A stretch of DNA of 64,000 nt, taken from Cyprinodon diabolis. Taxonomy: Eukaryota > Chordata > Actinopteri > Cyprinodontiformes > Cyprinodontidae. Of this stretch, positions 1 through 11,570 are shown one piece after another (positions within the stretch are counted from its first letter, which is position 1; every line of letters begins with the position of its first letter). The translations under genes were made by a program, and so were the position numbers. A model generated the notes under the pieces. It was not told the origin of the DNA. It worked only from the letters and a program-made list of their open reading frames with translations, and did no database searches. Location of the stretch: assembly GCA_030533445.1 (NCBI GenBank), contig CM060064.1, forward strand, positions 38,595,787-38,659,786, read 5' to 3'.

Positions 1-3000
1 AAGAATCTATATTGAAACAGTAAAGGGCCTTATGAAGCAACAAATAACAACCAAAAAAAAGTTTTCAGCATCCCTTTACCCCTTTACTGTAGTTAAACAA
101 TGGTAGAGGTAAGTACAATGGTAGATTTACTCTAGAGTAGGATTTAATGCTCATTCATTCTAGTTTTGCATGTAGGTTCAAGTGTGTTTTCCCTCACATA
201 TCAGAACCCAGCTGATCAGTTTCTTCAAACAGGTAGGCACCAGGATTCCAGTGTACAGCTACATCCCTAATTATTGAAAACACATTTTTATTTTTTAAAA
301 GAAATATATTTACAAATTAATATGAAAAGGGATGTGTCTAATGTTGCGGTTCATCCCCTGAAGCTGCCCGCCTTAAGGTTGTAAATGGAGCTTTCTATTC
401 ATAACAAATCAAAAATGTAACATCAGCAGCCATCTGGATCACAGAACCTCAAGTTTCAGCCTTCAGAGAAAGATTGCTTCAAAAAAATAAAACAAATAAG
501 GAAACATGAGCAGTTACAAAAACAGATGGCTCACAAGGTCAGAGGTGTTCAACACACACATATTCTGGAAGAGATGAACATACATTACGGGAACATGCCA
601 TGTCTTCTGTTTTAGTCTTGGAGCGCTGTGATCATTTTCTCCAAATGAATCTAATAAGTTTCTTTTCCTGATATGTATGGAAGATTTCTTGATCACTATA
701 ATTAGGACAACTCTAATGAGCCAATTATAGACAGCTGATGAAAGCAGTTGATGAGTTGTACGCCCCCACACGCAAAAAGAGTGAATATCTGAAAAATTGC
801 AGAGATAAATGTACGTTTGAACTGACCCAAGTAATTAAAGGCCATTTAAATTCTTACTTCCAATGCAGCCACATTAAATATTAATCATGCAGGTGGTGGC
901 CAAACATTGTAAAGAAGTTGTGGGCAAACTTTAGAAAGGAAAAAGAAGCAATAAATTAAAACAGAAATTAAATTTCAGAGCTGGAAAAATAGCGCATTCA
1001 GCAGCCAGTGGTTTCACTTTGAGTATTTCCTTCATCTCTGGCTGCATACAGAGCCACAAAGCTGTAATCCACTTGGAAATGCAGCCACTGAGACAGAAGC
1101 TTCACTAAAACTGTTTAGGCTCAGATACCTAATATCAGACTTAAAGCGCTGCACCAAATGCTGTTACTGCTTCGAACAGATGGAAAACTGGGAGATTTAT
1201 GATCGAAGATCTGTCTGTGAATCAGTTGCATATCTCACAAGAAACGAACCATGAGTGTGTAAAAGTTTAAATTATGGTTTGTTTTTATGTTTACTTGCAT
1301 CATCTTAAAGTATTAAAGATTCATACATTTAAGAGAAATAAAGTGTAAGGGTTTTAAAACAGCAAAACAGCACTTCTTTTGAATCCCAAAAACTAACAGA
1401 TAACCTTTTTGTTAATGTAATATTTTATTTAAGATAAAAGAAAATATTTTTCCAAATGCATTTTGAAACATGTTCCAAAAATACATTTTGAAGCAAAATA
1501 ATTCATACATTTTGGCAAACAGGAAAATAATTATATCAAAATTGAGTAATCTTTTGTTACTGTAAGTGTTATCTAAAAATAATCAAGAAACAACTAAATA
1601 AGTAAATTGAGATTAGACTGAGTTACAAACCAATTAAAATTTTATCCCTGAGGAAAATACTCAAACTCCAACTGAGTTTTAATCAGCACACATAACATAC
1701 ACCCAACAAAGAGTATATTAAAGAAACAATGTGAGTTTTACTTAAAGATTTGTGAAATAAAGCTGAACTTTTACATGAAAATTATGGGTTTTGATTTCAG
1801 TTGTTTGAAAACAACCTTCTGATTCCTCACAGGTCACCAGTTAAATTCAGAGCCCATATCCCACCCTAATATTTTACTGTAAGATGATTTTAACATGAAT
1901 GTGTTTGGACTATGGATGACCAGTGCAAACTTTATCTGGATAGGGTTTAATCAAGAAAAAGCTTTCCACAATGTTAGATATTTGTTCAAAAGAAGAAATG
2001 AAACAAGTATTAGATATGTGTAAAAAGTCAAATTCATTCAGTTTTCAGTACATTTCTCCACTTTAAGTTTAATGTGGACAACAAGGCACTGATGATAATG
2101 TTACTTGATATAAAATACCACAGAAATTATGAAAATGACCTTGTTACCTACAATATAAGACCAATCCGCGGTGGATTCATGTATTAGAAATGAGCAGTTA
2201 AAAAATTGTATTAGATTATATTTATTGCAAGCTAGGAACACAGAGTGATTTAAAAAATGAGATCATAAACAACAAAATATCCAGCTTTTAAAATCAGCTT
2301 AAAACCAAAGTGCATTTGGACTCAAAATTATTAAGAAAAAAACAGATGCAGGTATCGGTCGACTAGAGCACAACTGAGATTAGGAACATTGTTATTGGAA
2401 GTCTGCCTCTTCTCTTCAAGATTTTGCTCTTTTCGCCCCAAATTGGCTCTTCATTTATAAATCAATGGTTTTAACCCTGTAACTTAACCTGCATTTGAAC
2501 CTTTTTTGTTGTCATAACTACTTTTTTTTCTAAAAAAATATAGGAATTGTTCCATACAGGAATTGTTCTTAAACATTTTAATCAAAGGTCTAAAAAGTAA
2601 AATACCTTTAGATCTGTCTCACTTTAGTTCTCTCTAATGCAGCCAATGCCTTTACTCTTGCCATCTTTCTAAAGTTTTCCCTCTTTATTTCTTTTAAACA
2701 ATGCTGTAATGTCCAGTCTGCCTTTGCATGTGATGAGCTACCTGGTGTACCCATCAAAATAGAGTATTGCCCCTGATTGCATGGATTCTCAGCAAACTTA
2801 ACAAGACCAGGTCTCCCGAGAGAAGCCAGCTCTAATCATTCAACTATTACAGAACAGACCAGTTTTAGTCTTCTCAAAGTAATTCCTCAAACTAACACCT
2901 TTCCATAGTACTTACTGAAGTAAAAGCTCAACTTGAATGCTTACAAAACATTTCAGAGGTGTATTTGAAAATCTGCTCATTGCTGTGAGTTAATCAGTTA

Positions 3001-3454
3001 GCCTCTAAAGTTACTGACAAACTATATGTATGAGCTAAACATAAGAAGCGAACAAATATTTAATTTAGTTAGGTCATATTTTAGAAGAAAGATCTTGGAA
3101 ATGTTGTTCTCATATGAATATCTGTTGGTGTGGCAATTGTTTAATGTTTTCAGCAGGTTCAACATTCAATAATTAATCAGCTAATTTTTGCCTAATATCA
3201 ACAATTGGTTACTGAATATTTTATAAACAGTAGGGACTCATATTATCTGGTAAATTAATCATTAAGAAATACATCATGAGTCATGCTGAATGTGCAAATA
3301 ATTTTAGGGGTTCTTATACATTATTCCTCAAAAATGAGGCCCATTCAATAGGAAAGTAAAATGATTTCATTGATTTAAAAAAATCCAACATATCTTCCTC
3401 ATCCTCTTTTGGCTTTTGAAGATTGTGATGAAGGAGACTAGGTGATGGTTCTGA

Positions 3455-3720
3455 TGCCGTCATGGTAGCAGTCTCTGAGCGCATGGCCAGTTTCAGGGCT
3501 GTTTCCTCAGTGGGCTTGGCGTGCCAGCCCCACAGAGTAGAAGCGTGGCCGAGGAGAAAGCAGAAGGCCTGGGGGCAGACTCTGTGTCAGCTGATAGTGC
3601 AGAGGGTGGGCAGGTCCGGGGGGAGGGTGGTGTGCCTGGGCTCGAAAAGGCTCGCCAAGACCCACACTCTCTTGGCATTTTGGCAAGGGCAAGCGGCGAA
3701 ATAAAATGATCCAATTTAAG
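3455..3720. other. GC-rich island in AT-rich desert, function unknown
   Basis: This block is visibly richer in G and C than its surroundings. Four overlapping open frames of 61-80 codons cross it on both strands, as happens by chance when stop codons are rare. None has a recognisable domain, and no splice-site pair frames any of them. It could be a regulatory element, an untranslated RNA exon or an old degraded coding piece; the sequence alone does not decide. Confidence 0.35.
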
Positions 3721-4445
3721 CTGGTTTAGGAGTGCCGAAGAATATTCAAATATTTATTTTTGCAGGGCATTCAGGGAGGCTGTGCTTGCTACACAGATTA
3801 GCAAGAAGACAAAGTTTTCATCTAAAAAGCCCATCTTGATAGCCAGTTGGCCTGCAGTGGTGGAAAATGAATCCCATGGTGAAGTTGTGGGGCCTCTGCT
3901 GTCTCCTAAATCCTCTTTCTGCTCTCGCTGGCTTCATTATGTCACAACCTTTTCTTTTATGTGTCAATCTGAGATCCTCTCAGATGTCTCTTTATTATCT
4001 CTGATTTGGAGCACATTTTAAAGCTAATTGACAATCCAATGAAACAAAACTCAGTGTTACTTCTACTCTGCTAAGTTTCTGTAATTCATCCACAAGTATT
4101 GTCCAGCATACTTCTGTATTTTCTGTTGGGGGCCGACATTGACAGCAGGACCATTCAAATGATTGCTTTTTAATGCCATTATTGTGATTATGGTTATTAT
4201 TACTGCTAATGAGGGAACTACAGCCCTGGTTTTCCTCAGCATGAATTTCACCATGGAAATAAATGAGTAAAAAAGCCTTTATTGAATTACACTAAAAGCA
4301 ATCTCAAACAAATGGGCCTTGAATCTGCCTCCATGAGCCGATGCTTGAAACTATATAATTTCATTGTGCCGGGAATGAGAACAGCGGGACCAAAGACACA
4401 GACAGAGCCCTGATATGGAGGCTTCGGGACTGTCCAGGAAACATT

Positions 4446-4490
4446 TGTGTGTGTTGTGTATGCGTGTGTGGGTGTGTGTGTGTACGTGTG
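4446..4490. repeat. Impure (GT)n microsatellite
   Basis: A GT dinucleotide tract is interrupted by single A, C and G bases. The long histidine/threonine-rich open frame crossing it on the minus strand is a by-product of this tract. Confidence 0.8.
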
Positions 4491-5164
4491 CGATTGTGCA
4501 CATGTGAAAGATTTAAGATCATATTATCCATCCCTGTCTTTGTGTTTTCCCTTCTGCTTTGAGAGACAATAAAGAGACATCGTTGTTGTTGATGCTGCTG
4601 ACTTGATGCAAATTTGCTGCTGAATACAAACAAATATACATTGATCATAACTCTGACCATATTGGATTCATATATAGACAAATCACAACTTTTTCTTTGT
4701 CTCGCTGCAGCAACATTAGAATTGTCATTTTCATAGACGCCAATTTTAAAGGTTTTGTCTTGAAATTGAGATTTACTCAATGTTGAGCACAATATAACAC
4801 CTTTATTATTTATTTAAGGTTAAGAGAGTATTTTAGTTGTTATGTCATGTACAGTAACAAATTTCAGTTTAAGTTTCAACAGTATGGTCTCTTTGATATA
4901 AAGCAGCCATCTTCTAGATGATCCATCTCTTCAAGCTGGTAAAGCCATTCCGCCTTAGCTGTCTAGCTGAAACATTATAAAAAAAAAAAACATCAAACTT
5001 CTTTTATATATAAAATGTTTTGATAAAAAGTGTAATCCTTTTACTTTTTTGTACAAATTATGATTGCAGTTGACATTAAATAATGGAATTTTACACCATA
5101 AAATACCTTCTAAATAGAAATAACTTGTGATGGTACGAAATGCATAACCCTGTCTTTCTATACC

Positions 5165-5406
5165 TTTATTTTAATTTAAATTATATATAGCACCAATTCA
5201 CAACACATTACAGAGGTTGGTTAAAAGTTTCTATCAAGTTGCTTGCAGCAAAATTTTTTGCTTGCATTTTGTCATTGCCTTTTCAGCAATTCTTTTTTTT
5301 CTGAAGGGTCTTGCCTAAGGATACAAACTAACTCCTAAAACCAGGATACGAACCTACGCCTCCTGTCAGCAGGACAGGTGACTTATCACTTGAGCTAGCC
5401 AGCCGC
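5165..5406 (-). repeat. tRNA-derived SINE, minus orientation
   Basis: Read on the minus strand, the head near 5400-5340 resembles a tRNA. It has a box A-like TAGCTCAAGTG, an anticodon-like arm in which CCTGT pairs with ACAGG around a 7-base loop, and a box B-like GGTTCGTATCC (one base off the usual GGTTCGAATCC). The acceptor stem does not pair, so it is not a working tRNA gene. The tail contains GAATTGGTGCTATATATAA, close to the LINE-like tail seen on many teleost SINEs. It is probably an old pol III-derived SINE of about 240 bp. The family name is not assigned. Confidence 0.65.
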
Positions 5407-6424
5407 TAATATTCTTCCAAGTGAGCATGCATGCAGCAACAGTGGTAAGGAAAAAAACTAGGCCAAAAACTTCCAGCAGAACCAGACTATTATGAGCCAC
5501 CTTCTGCCAAAGCCAACTAGAGCTGCAACGAGATATTACTGTTTTATTAATGTTTTTAATCAAAATGATCTTCCAGTAATATCTCTTCTGTTCTGTATGG
5601 CTGCAACAGAGCATTCCGGACATTCAGGAAATCACAGATAATGGCACAATAGTAAACAAATTGAAAAATAGTAAAAAAATATATATATATAAATTTTAAT
5701 CAAAGAGGATGTCTAATTTTGAAACAAATAAAACTGACTAGACCTCTAGAACTGTTGCTGAAAGTACCACCTGCTATGATTTCTAATATTCAGTTCTGGA
5801 AAAACAGACCTTTGGAGAATGCCAAAACACCAGGCAGCTCAGACCTGGGCATATTAATTGCCCAATACCCACATCTGAGTAAATAGAAAACCTGAAATTA
5901 ACCATCTATTAAATGTGCATTTTTGAACATGTCAGTTTTATTTTTTAAAAACTGTTTGTAATTTCAATTTGAGAGCTTTCCTTTCTCTCTGGATAAATAA
6001 TCAACGGTCTTTGTGCGTAAATGTCATTACAGTAAAACAAGACATATTTCGAACATACGACCACCTACAGTATATATGAAGTTCTGGGTCAGGGCTACTT
6101 AATACTTTGTCAGTGTTAGTTTGTGCATAATTAATATTACAATGGGTTGATTGCAATGCAACATTTTAGATCATTATTTCCAGTTTTCATTAATGAAGAC
6201 TTTTTTATGACAATAGAATGTTTAATGTGCTGGACTGAGTCTCACATAAGTAGTAGGCACTCCTGTTGCAGATGGTAGTGCCCAAGATGCTAAAGGTTAT
6301 AGAGAAGTTGAAATACATTATAGTATATCAGTTTTTTACCATGTTTTTACCAATATCATATAGCCCTACTCCTAAATGAAGGACAGACTTTTGTTCTCAA
6401 AGATTATAACCTGATTTAACATTG
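5407..6424. other. Intergenic, no feature seen
   Basis: AT-rich single-copy-looking sequence with a short TA tract near 5680. I see no gene, splice-flanked frame or recognisable repeat. Confidence 0.5.
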
Positions 6425-6432
6425 TGAGTTAT

Positions 6433-7686
6433 CAGTGATGGGACTAACGGCGTTGAAAGTAACGGCGTTACTAACGCCGTTACCTTGTTTTAGTAACGAG
6501 TAATCTAACTAATTACTTTGACTGTAACTATAACGCAGTTACCATTGCAGACACCCCGTTACTGCGCGTTACTCAGGTCGCACAATGAACCTTTTTCATG
6601 ATAGGACTCGTGCGCAGCTGCGTGAAGCTGACACCCCACCCACGTCCAAAAACTCTGCAAATAGACTGAATGGTTAGTGCAACGTTAGTGCAGATTTGTG
6701 CAGAAAAAAATATTGTTTGTGCTACTTTTGTTTAAGAGATATTAAAGATTATTTTTTAGGTCATCCAGAGGTGCGCGCCTTGTCATGAGAGAGGGGAGGA
6801 TGAGAATGGCTGATGTAGAGTGAGATTCCGTCTGTCGGTTGGGTAGGTGGGTGTTTCCGCTGGTGGGTGTTAACGTACAGCACACAGAGAGAGATGGAGA
6901 GTGAGGAGGATCCAGCAGCAAACAGCGTTTTCCTGATGGAAATACAGGTGTTACGTCGAGCTGCGTTTCCCCATCAGATACGGTTTCCTCTGCATCTCCG
7001 CACAGCGCAGGCGGCACGAGTCACCGCGCAAGCGACAGGAAACGCGCATGCTCGCTAAAGGCGCGCACCAGTCGCCCTGTGCTCGCGCCACAGGAGAACT
7101 ATGGAGAGCGTGAACGATTAAATGATAGCCTATATGGAGAAAGGGAGAAATCTGGATGGATGGATGGATGGATGGATACTCTGCCTTCTCAACCTACTGT
7201 ATTTTTTATTTTAAACATTATTTGATGGCCTTTGTGGCAGGGATGGAGATCCATATTTTATGTCACACACAGAGTATAGATCTAGATAGATAGATGTATA
7301 GATAGATGTTGCAGTATCTATAACAACCCAAACACACAGGATTTCAGAATTAGACATCCCCAGTTATTAATTTCATATACTCACCAGATCTGAATGCCCT
7401 GTTAAAAAACTTCACATCACATTCCCCCCTAATGTCATTTACATTGAGTTGCAATAAATGCAAAACTCTATTCATCTGGCTTTTGAATCACACCGCGAGA
7501 AGGTGGGGGCTGGGTGGTGAGAGTTACGGGGGCGAGAAACCCAAAAGTAACGCAATAGTTACTTTTACTAGTAACTAGTTACTTTTATTGTGGAGTAACT
7601 CAGTTAGTAACTCAGTTACTTTTTGGGAGAAGTAACTAGTAACTATAACTAATTACTTTTTCAAAGTAACGTGCCCAACACTGCTC
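6433..7686. mobile_element. hAT-like non-autonomous element, copy 1
   Basis: An element of about 1.25 kb starts CAGTGATGGGACTAACG and ends GCCCAACACTG plus three bases, so the termini are CAGTG/CACTG as in hAT elements. The 8-bp TGAGTTAT occurs on both sides (6425-6432 and 7687-7694), which fits the 8-bp target duplication of hAT transposons; on the right it lies three bases beyond the terminus. The ends are packed with GTAACTAGTTAC-type motifs. The interior holds a TGGA microsatellite (7153-7177) and no transposase. A 12-bp perfect inverted repeat (6459-6470 with 6472-6483) sits just inside the left end. A second copy lies at 39446-40703, so this is a mobile family. Confidence 0.8.
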
Positions 7687-7694
7687 TGAGTTAT

Positions 7695-8300
7695 TTTTAT
7701 AGTTGTTATGTGTAAAATATAATTATTTATAATATGATAAGCTGAAGCTGTATTTTTCACTTTGGCATCAAATGTATTTTTTTTTTTTTCATTTGTGATC
7801 ACTATAATTACCAGCATACCCCAAAACATAATAATAAAGAAACTGTTGTGGTCTAATTTTTTTTCACTACTGTATTTACACATGTTTGCTTTATTCTGAT
7901 CTTTTCTGGAATTATCTATTCATCTATCCCAAATTTCCAAGTTCACTGGAGGCCTATTTAGAGCAGAAACTTCTGTATAGGAGAGGTAGTGTAGTCCACG
8001 GACATAGTGCCAATCCATTACAGGGCAACACAGAGGAAAACAACAGTGCACACATGCACTTATTCCTAATTAACCAATTAACTAATTAACCTAACATGCA
8101 TGACTTTAGACTGCAGGCTGAAGCCTTTGAAATTAAACTCATGGAAGGGATTTGGTCCCAGGACCTTTTAGCTTCAAGGCAACAATGCTGACAATAGCAG
8201 CAGCATGCAGGCTTCTTCTAGATTCTGCCATTCTTAACTATTGGTTCAGTTCCCCTATGGAAATGTAGCCAGATTTTCTAAAAACTGACATCTTAATGTC
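7695..8300. other. Intergenic, no feature seen
   Basis: AT-rich spacer between two non-autonomous elements. Short open frames carry no recognisable domains. Confidence 0.5.
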
Positions 8301-8860
8301 CTTTCGCACTGAAAATACTGGGTCAACCCGTGTTTGAAAAACATGGATCGACCCACTCACAATCGACATTTGGCTCCTTTCCCACTTGCAAAAAAAAGCT
8401 GTGTCTAACCCCTCCCTGGCAGCTGCACAACCTCTGTCTCTCCACTCTCTGCATGTCTGGTTACAACATCACGCAGGGTTAGTGTTGATGCTGTCACCAC
8501 TGCAACAGAAATCTGGAAAGTAAACAATGGAGAGCAACCTGTAAGGAAGCCAGGGCGTATTCAGTGTGCTTTATTGTTTCGCTCTTTTATCTGTCCGAAA
8601 CCTTCTCACTAGAGCTGCGCCATGTATATCGAATGTAAACAGAGTTGTTGTAGATGTTAGATGCGACTGGCGTGGTGTGTTGACGTCCATATGTTGCGCT
8701 CTATGGTATCATGTAAATTAGCATGCCAGTCAGAGCCGAATTGATTTTAACATGGGTCACATGCTGTTTCGCTGTAGACACCCGTTAGTGAGCTATTCCC
8801 ACTGCCACTAAATGCAGATTGTTCTCGGGTTTAAATAGATTTTTCAGCCAGTGGGAAAGA
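8301..8860. mobile_element. MITE-like element with imperfect inverted termini
   Basis: The left end reads CTTTCGCACTGAAAATACTG followed by GGTCAACCCG. The reverse complement of the right end reads CTTTCCCACTGGCTGAAAAA and then runs on to AACCCGAG. The two ends therefore form imperfect inverted repeats of about 35-40 bp around an interior of about 0.5 kb without coding capacity. I found no convincing target-site duplication, so the superfamily is unassigned and the boundaries are good to about ten bases. Confidence 0.5.
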
Positions 8861-9997
<1,137 letters not shown>

Positions 9998-9998
9998 G

Positions 9999-10209
9999 TC
10001 TGTTTAAAAGTTGCTGCTTGCATCTCTTATACAAGCTTACTTTCCAAATGAAGATTTGCTATTTTTCTGCTATGTGAGACTCACCACTGGTAAGTGAAAA
10101 TGGGGACGAGCACGTAGGACGGCCTTGAGTAAACATATCACCAGACAATTAGGAGAACAACTTATTTTGATGTTCCACCTGGAAGAAGAACATCCTCCAC
10201 TATACCTTT
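9999..10209 (+). repeat. Unassigned dispersed repeat, copy A
   Basis: About 210 bp align in the same orientation with 58569-58788, roughly four bases in five by eye. Shared blocks include AAGTGAAAATGG, AAACATATCACCAG and GAACATCCTCCACTATA. Outside these limits the two loci differ. In copy A the short reading frame that opens with ATG in copy B is broken by a TGA at its second codon. The family is not one I can name. Confidence 0.75.
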
Positions 10210-10332
10210 GAATTTAATTAACTCTAATATGACACTACCATAAAATGAAACATTAAAAGTACATAGGAACTGATTGTGCATGGGACTATATAAGTTTGAA
10301 CTTTAGAAAATCATGTATTGTTTGGTATTATA

Positions 10333-11570
10333 CACTCACCGGCCACTTTATTAGGTATTAGGTATTAGGTATTAGTATATGCTAGTAACGGGTTGGACCC
10401 CCTTTTGCCTTCAGAACTGCCTCAATTCTTCGTGGCATAGATTCAACAAGGTGCTGGAAGCATTCCTCAGGGAGTTTTGTCCATATTGACATGATGGCAT
10501 CACACAGTTGCCGCAGATTTGTCGGCTGCACATCCATGATGCGAATCTCCCGTTCCACCACATCCAAAAGATCCTCTATTGGATTGAGATCTGGTGACTG
10601 TGGAGGCCATTTGAGTACAATGAACTCATTGTCATGTTCAAGAAACCAGTCTGAGATGATTCCAGCTTTATGACATGGCGCATTATCCTGCTGAAAGTAG
10701 CCATAAGAAGTTGGGTACATTGTGGTCATAAAGGGATGGACATGGTCAGCAACAATACTCAGGTAGGCTGTGGCATTGCAACAATGCTCAATTGGTACCA
10801 AGGGGCCCAAAGAGTGCCAAGAAAATATTCCCCACACCATGACACCACCACCACCAGCCTGAACCGTTGATACAAGGCAGGATGGATCCATACTTTCATG
10901 TTGTAGACGCCAAATTCTGACCCTACCATCCGAATGTCGCAGCAGAAATCGAGACTCATCAGACCAGGCAACGTTTTTCCAATCTTCTATTGTCCAATTT
11001 CGATGAGCTTGTGCAAATTGTAGCCTCAGTTTCCTGTTTTTAGCTGAAAGGAGTGGCACCCGGTGTGGTCTTCTGCTGCTGTAGCCCATCTGCCTCAAAG
11101 TTTCACGTACTGTGCGTTCAGAGATGCTCTTCTGCCCACCTTGGTTGTAACGGGTGGTTATTCGAGTCACTGTTGCCCTTCTATCAGCTCGAACCAGTCT
11201 GGCCATTCTCCTCTGACCTCTGGCATCAAGAAGGCATTTCCGCCCACAGAACTGCCGCTCACTGGATGTTTTTTCTTTTTCGGACCATTCTCTGTAAACC
11301 CTAGAGATGGTTGTGCGTGAAAATCCCAGTAGATCAACAGTTTCTGAAATACTCAGACCAGCCCTTCTGGCACCAACAATCATGCCACGTTCAAAGTCAC
11401 TCAAATCACCTTTCTTCCCCATACTGATGCTCGGTTTGAACTGCAGGAGATTGTCTTGACCATGTCTACATGCCTAAATGCACTGAGTTGCTGCCATGTG
11501 ATTGGCTGCTTAGAAATTAAGTGTTAACGAGCAGTTGGAAAGGTGTACCTAATAAAGTGGCCGGTGAGCG
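10333..11570 (-). mobile_element. Complete Tc1/mariner transposon, DD36E type
   Basis: The element is 1,238 bp long and is bounded by TA dinucleotides (10331-10332 and 11571-11572). Its 25-bp terminal inverted repeats, 10333-10357 and 11546-11570, differ at one base. It encodes one full-length transposase on the minus strand. A 7-base unit (GTATTAG) is repeated about three times at 10351-10375, where the neighbouring fragment has the unexpanded form. A TA-rich tract follows the right end. The layout (about 1.2 kb, short repeats, one intact gene) is that of a potentially young autonomous element. Confidence 0.95.
10382..11422 (-). CDS. Tc1-type transposase, intact, DD36E spacing
   Basis: A 346-residue transposase that would bind the element's terminal repeats and catalyse cut-and-paste transposition at TA sites in the nucleus. 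The N-terminus holds paired-type helix-turn-helix domains ([16 protein letters not shown] to about residue 120) for DNA binding. The C-terminal half is the RNase H-like DDE domain. Catalytic residues are visible as the first D in WSDESRF, the second in QQDNAPCH and the E in PDLNPIE. I count 36 residues between the second D and the E, the spacing reported for the Incomer (DD36E) group rather than classical DD34E. The start ATG opens [13 protein letters not shown]. There are no stops or frameshifts. The usual LW after NPIE-x is LL here. Length is normal for the family. Activity is not shown by sequence alone. Confidence 0.95.
   Translation of the reverse strand: MGKKGDLSDFERGMIVGARRAGLSISETVDLLGFSRTTISRVYREWSEKEKTSSERQFCGRKCLLDARGQRRMARLVRADRRATVTRITTRYNQGGQKSISERTVRETLRQMGYSSRRPHRVPLLSAKNRKLRLQFAQAHRNWTIEDWKNVAWSDESRFLLRHSDGRVRIWRLQHESMDPSCLVSTVQAGGGGVMVWGIFSWHSLGPLVPIEHCCNATAYLSIVADHVHPFMTTMYPTSYGYFQQDNAPCHKAGIISDWFLEHDNEFIVLKWPPQSPDLNPIEDLLDVVEREIRIMDVQPTNLRQLCDAIMSIWTKLPEECFQHLVESMPRRIEAVLKAKGGPTRY

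Larger units (their letters stand above)
1..5159. other. AT-rich intergenic DNA downstream of satb1
   Basis: No gene is supported here. Open frames are short, lack domain-like sequence and occur at the density expected for AT-rich DNA. The stretch lies over 40 kb beyond the 3' end of satb1. A less AT-rich patch at about 3455-3720 and an impure GT tract near 4446-4490 are listed separately. The sequence at 3840-4250 is moderately complex and might be conserved non-coding DNA, but nothing in it can be named. Confidence 0.6.

Noticed and set aside
4361..4792. 143-codon minus-strand frame
   Set aside because: It has a His-Thr repeat encoded by a GT microsatellite and no domain; probably chance.
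5340..5406. tRNA gene on the minus strand (TGC in the anticodon-like loop)
   Set aside because: Box A and box B are recognisable but the acceptor stem does not pair and a SINE-type tail follows, so it is a SINE head and not a tRNA gene.
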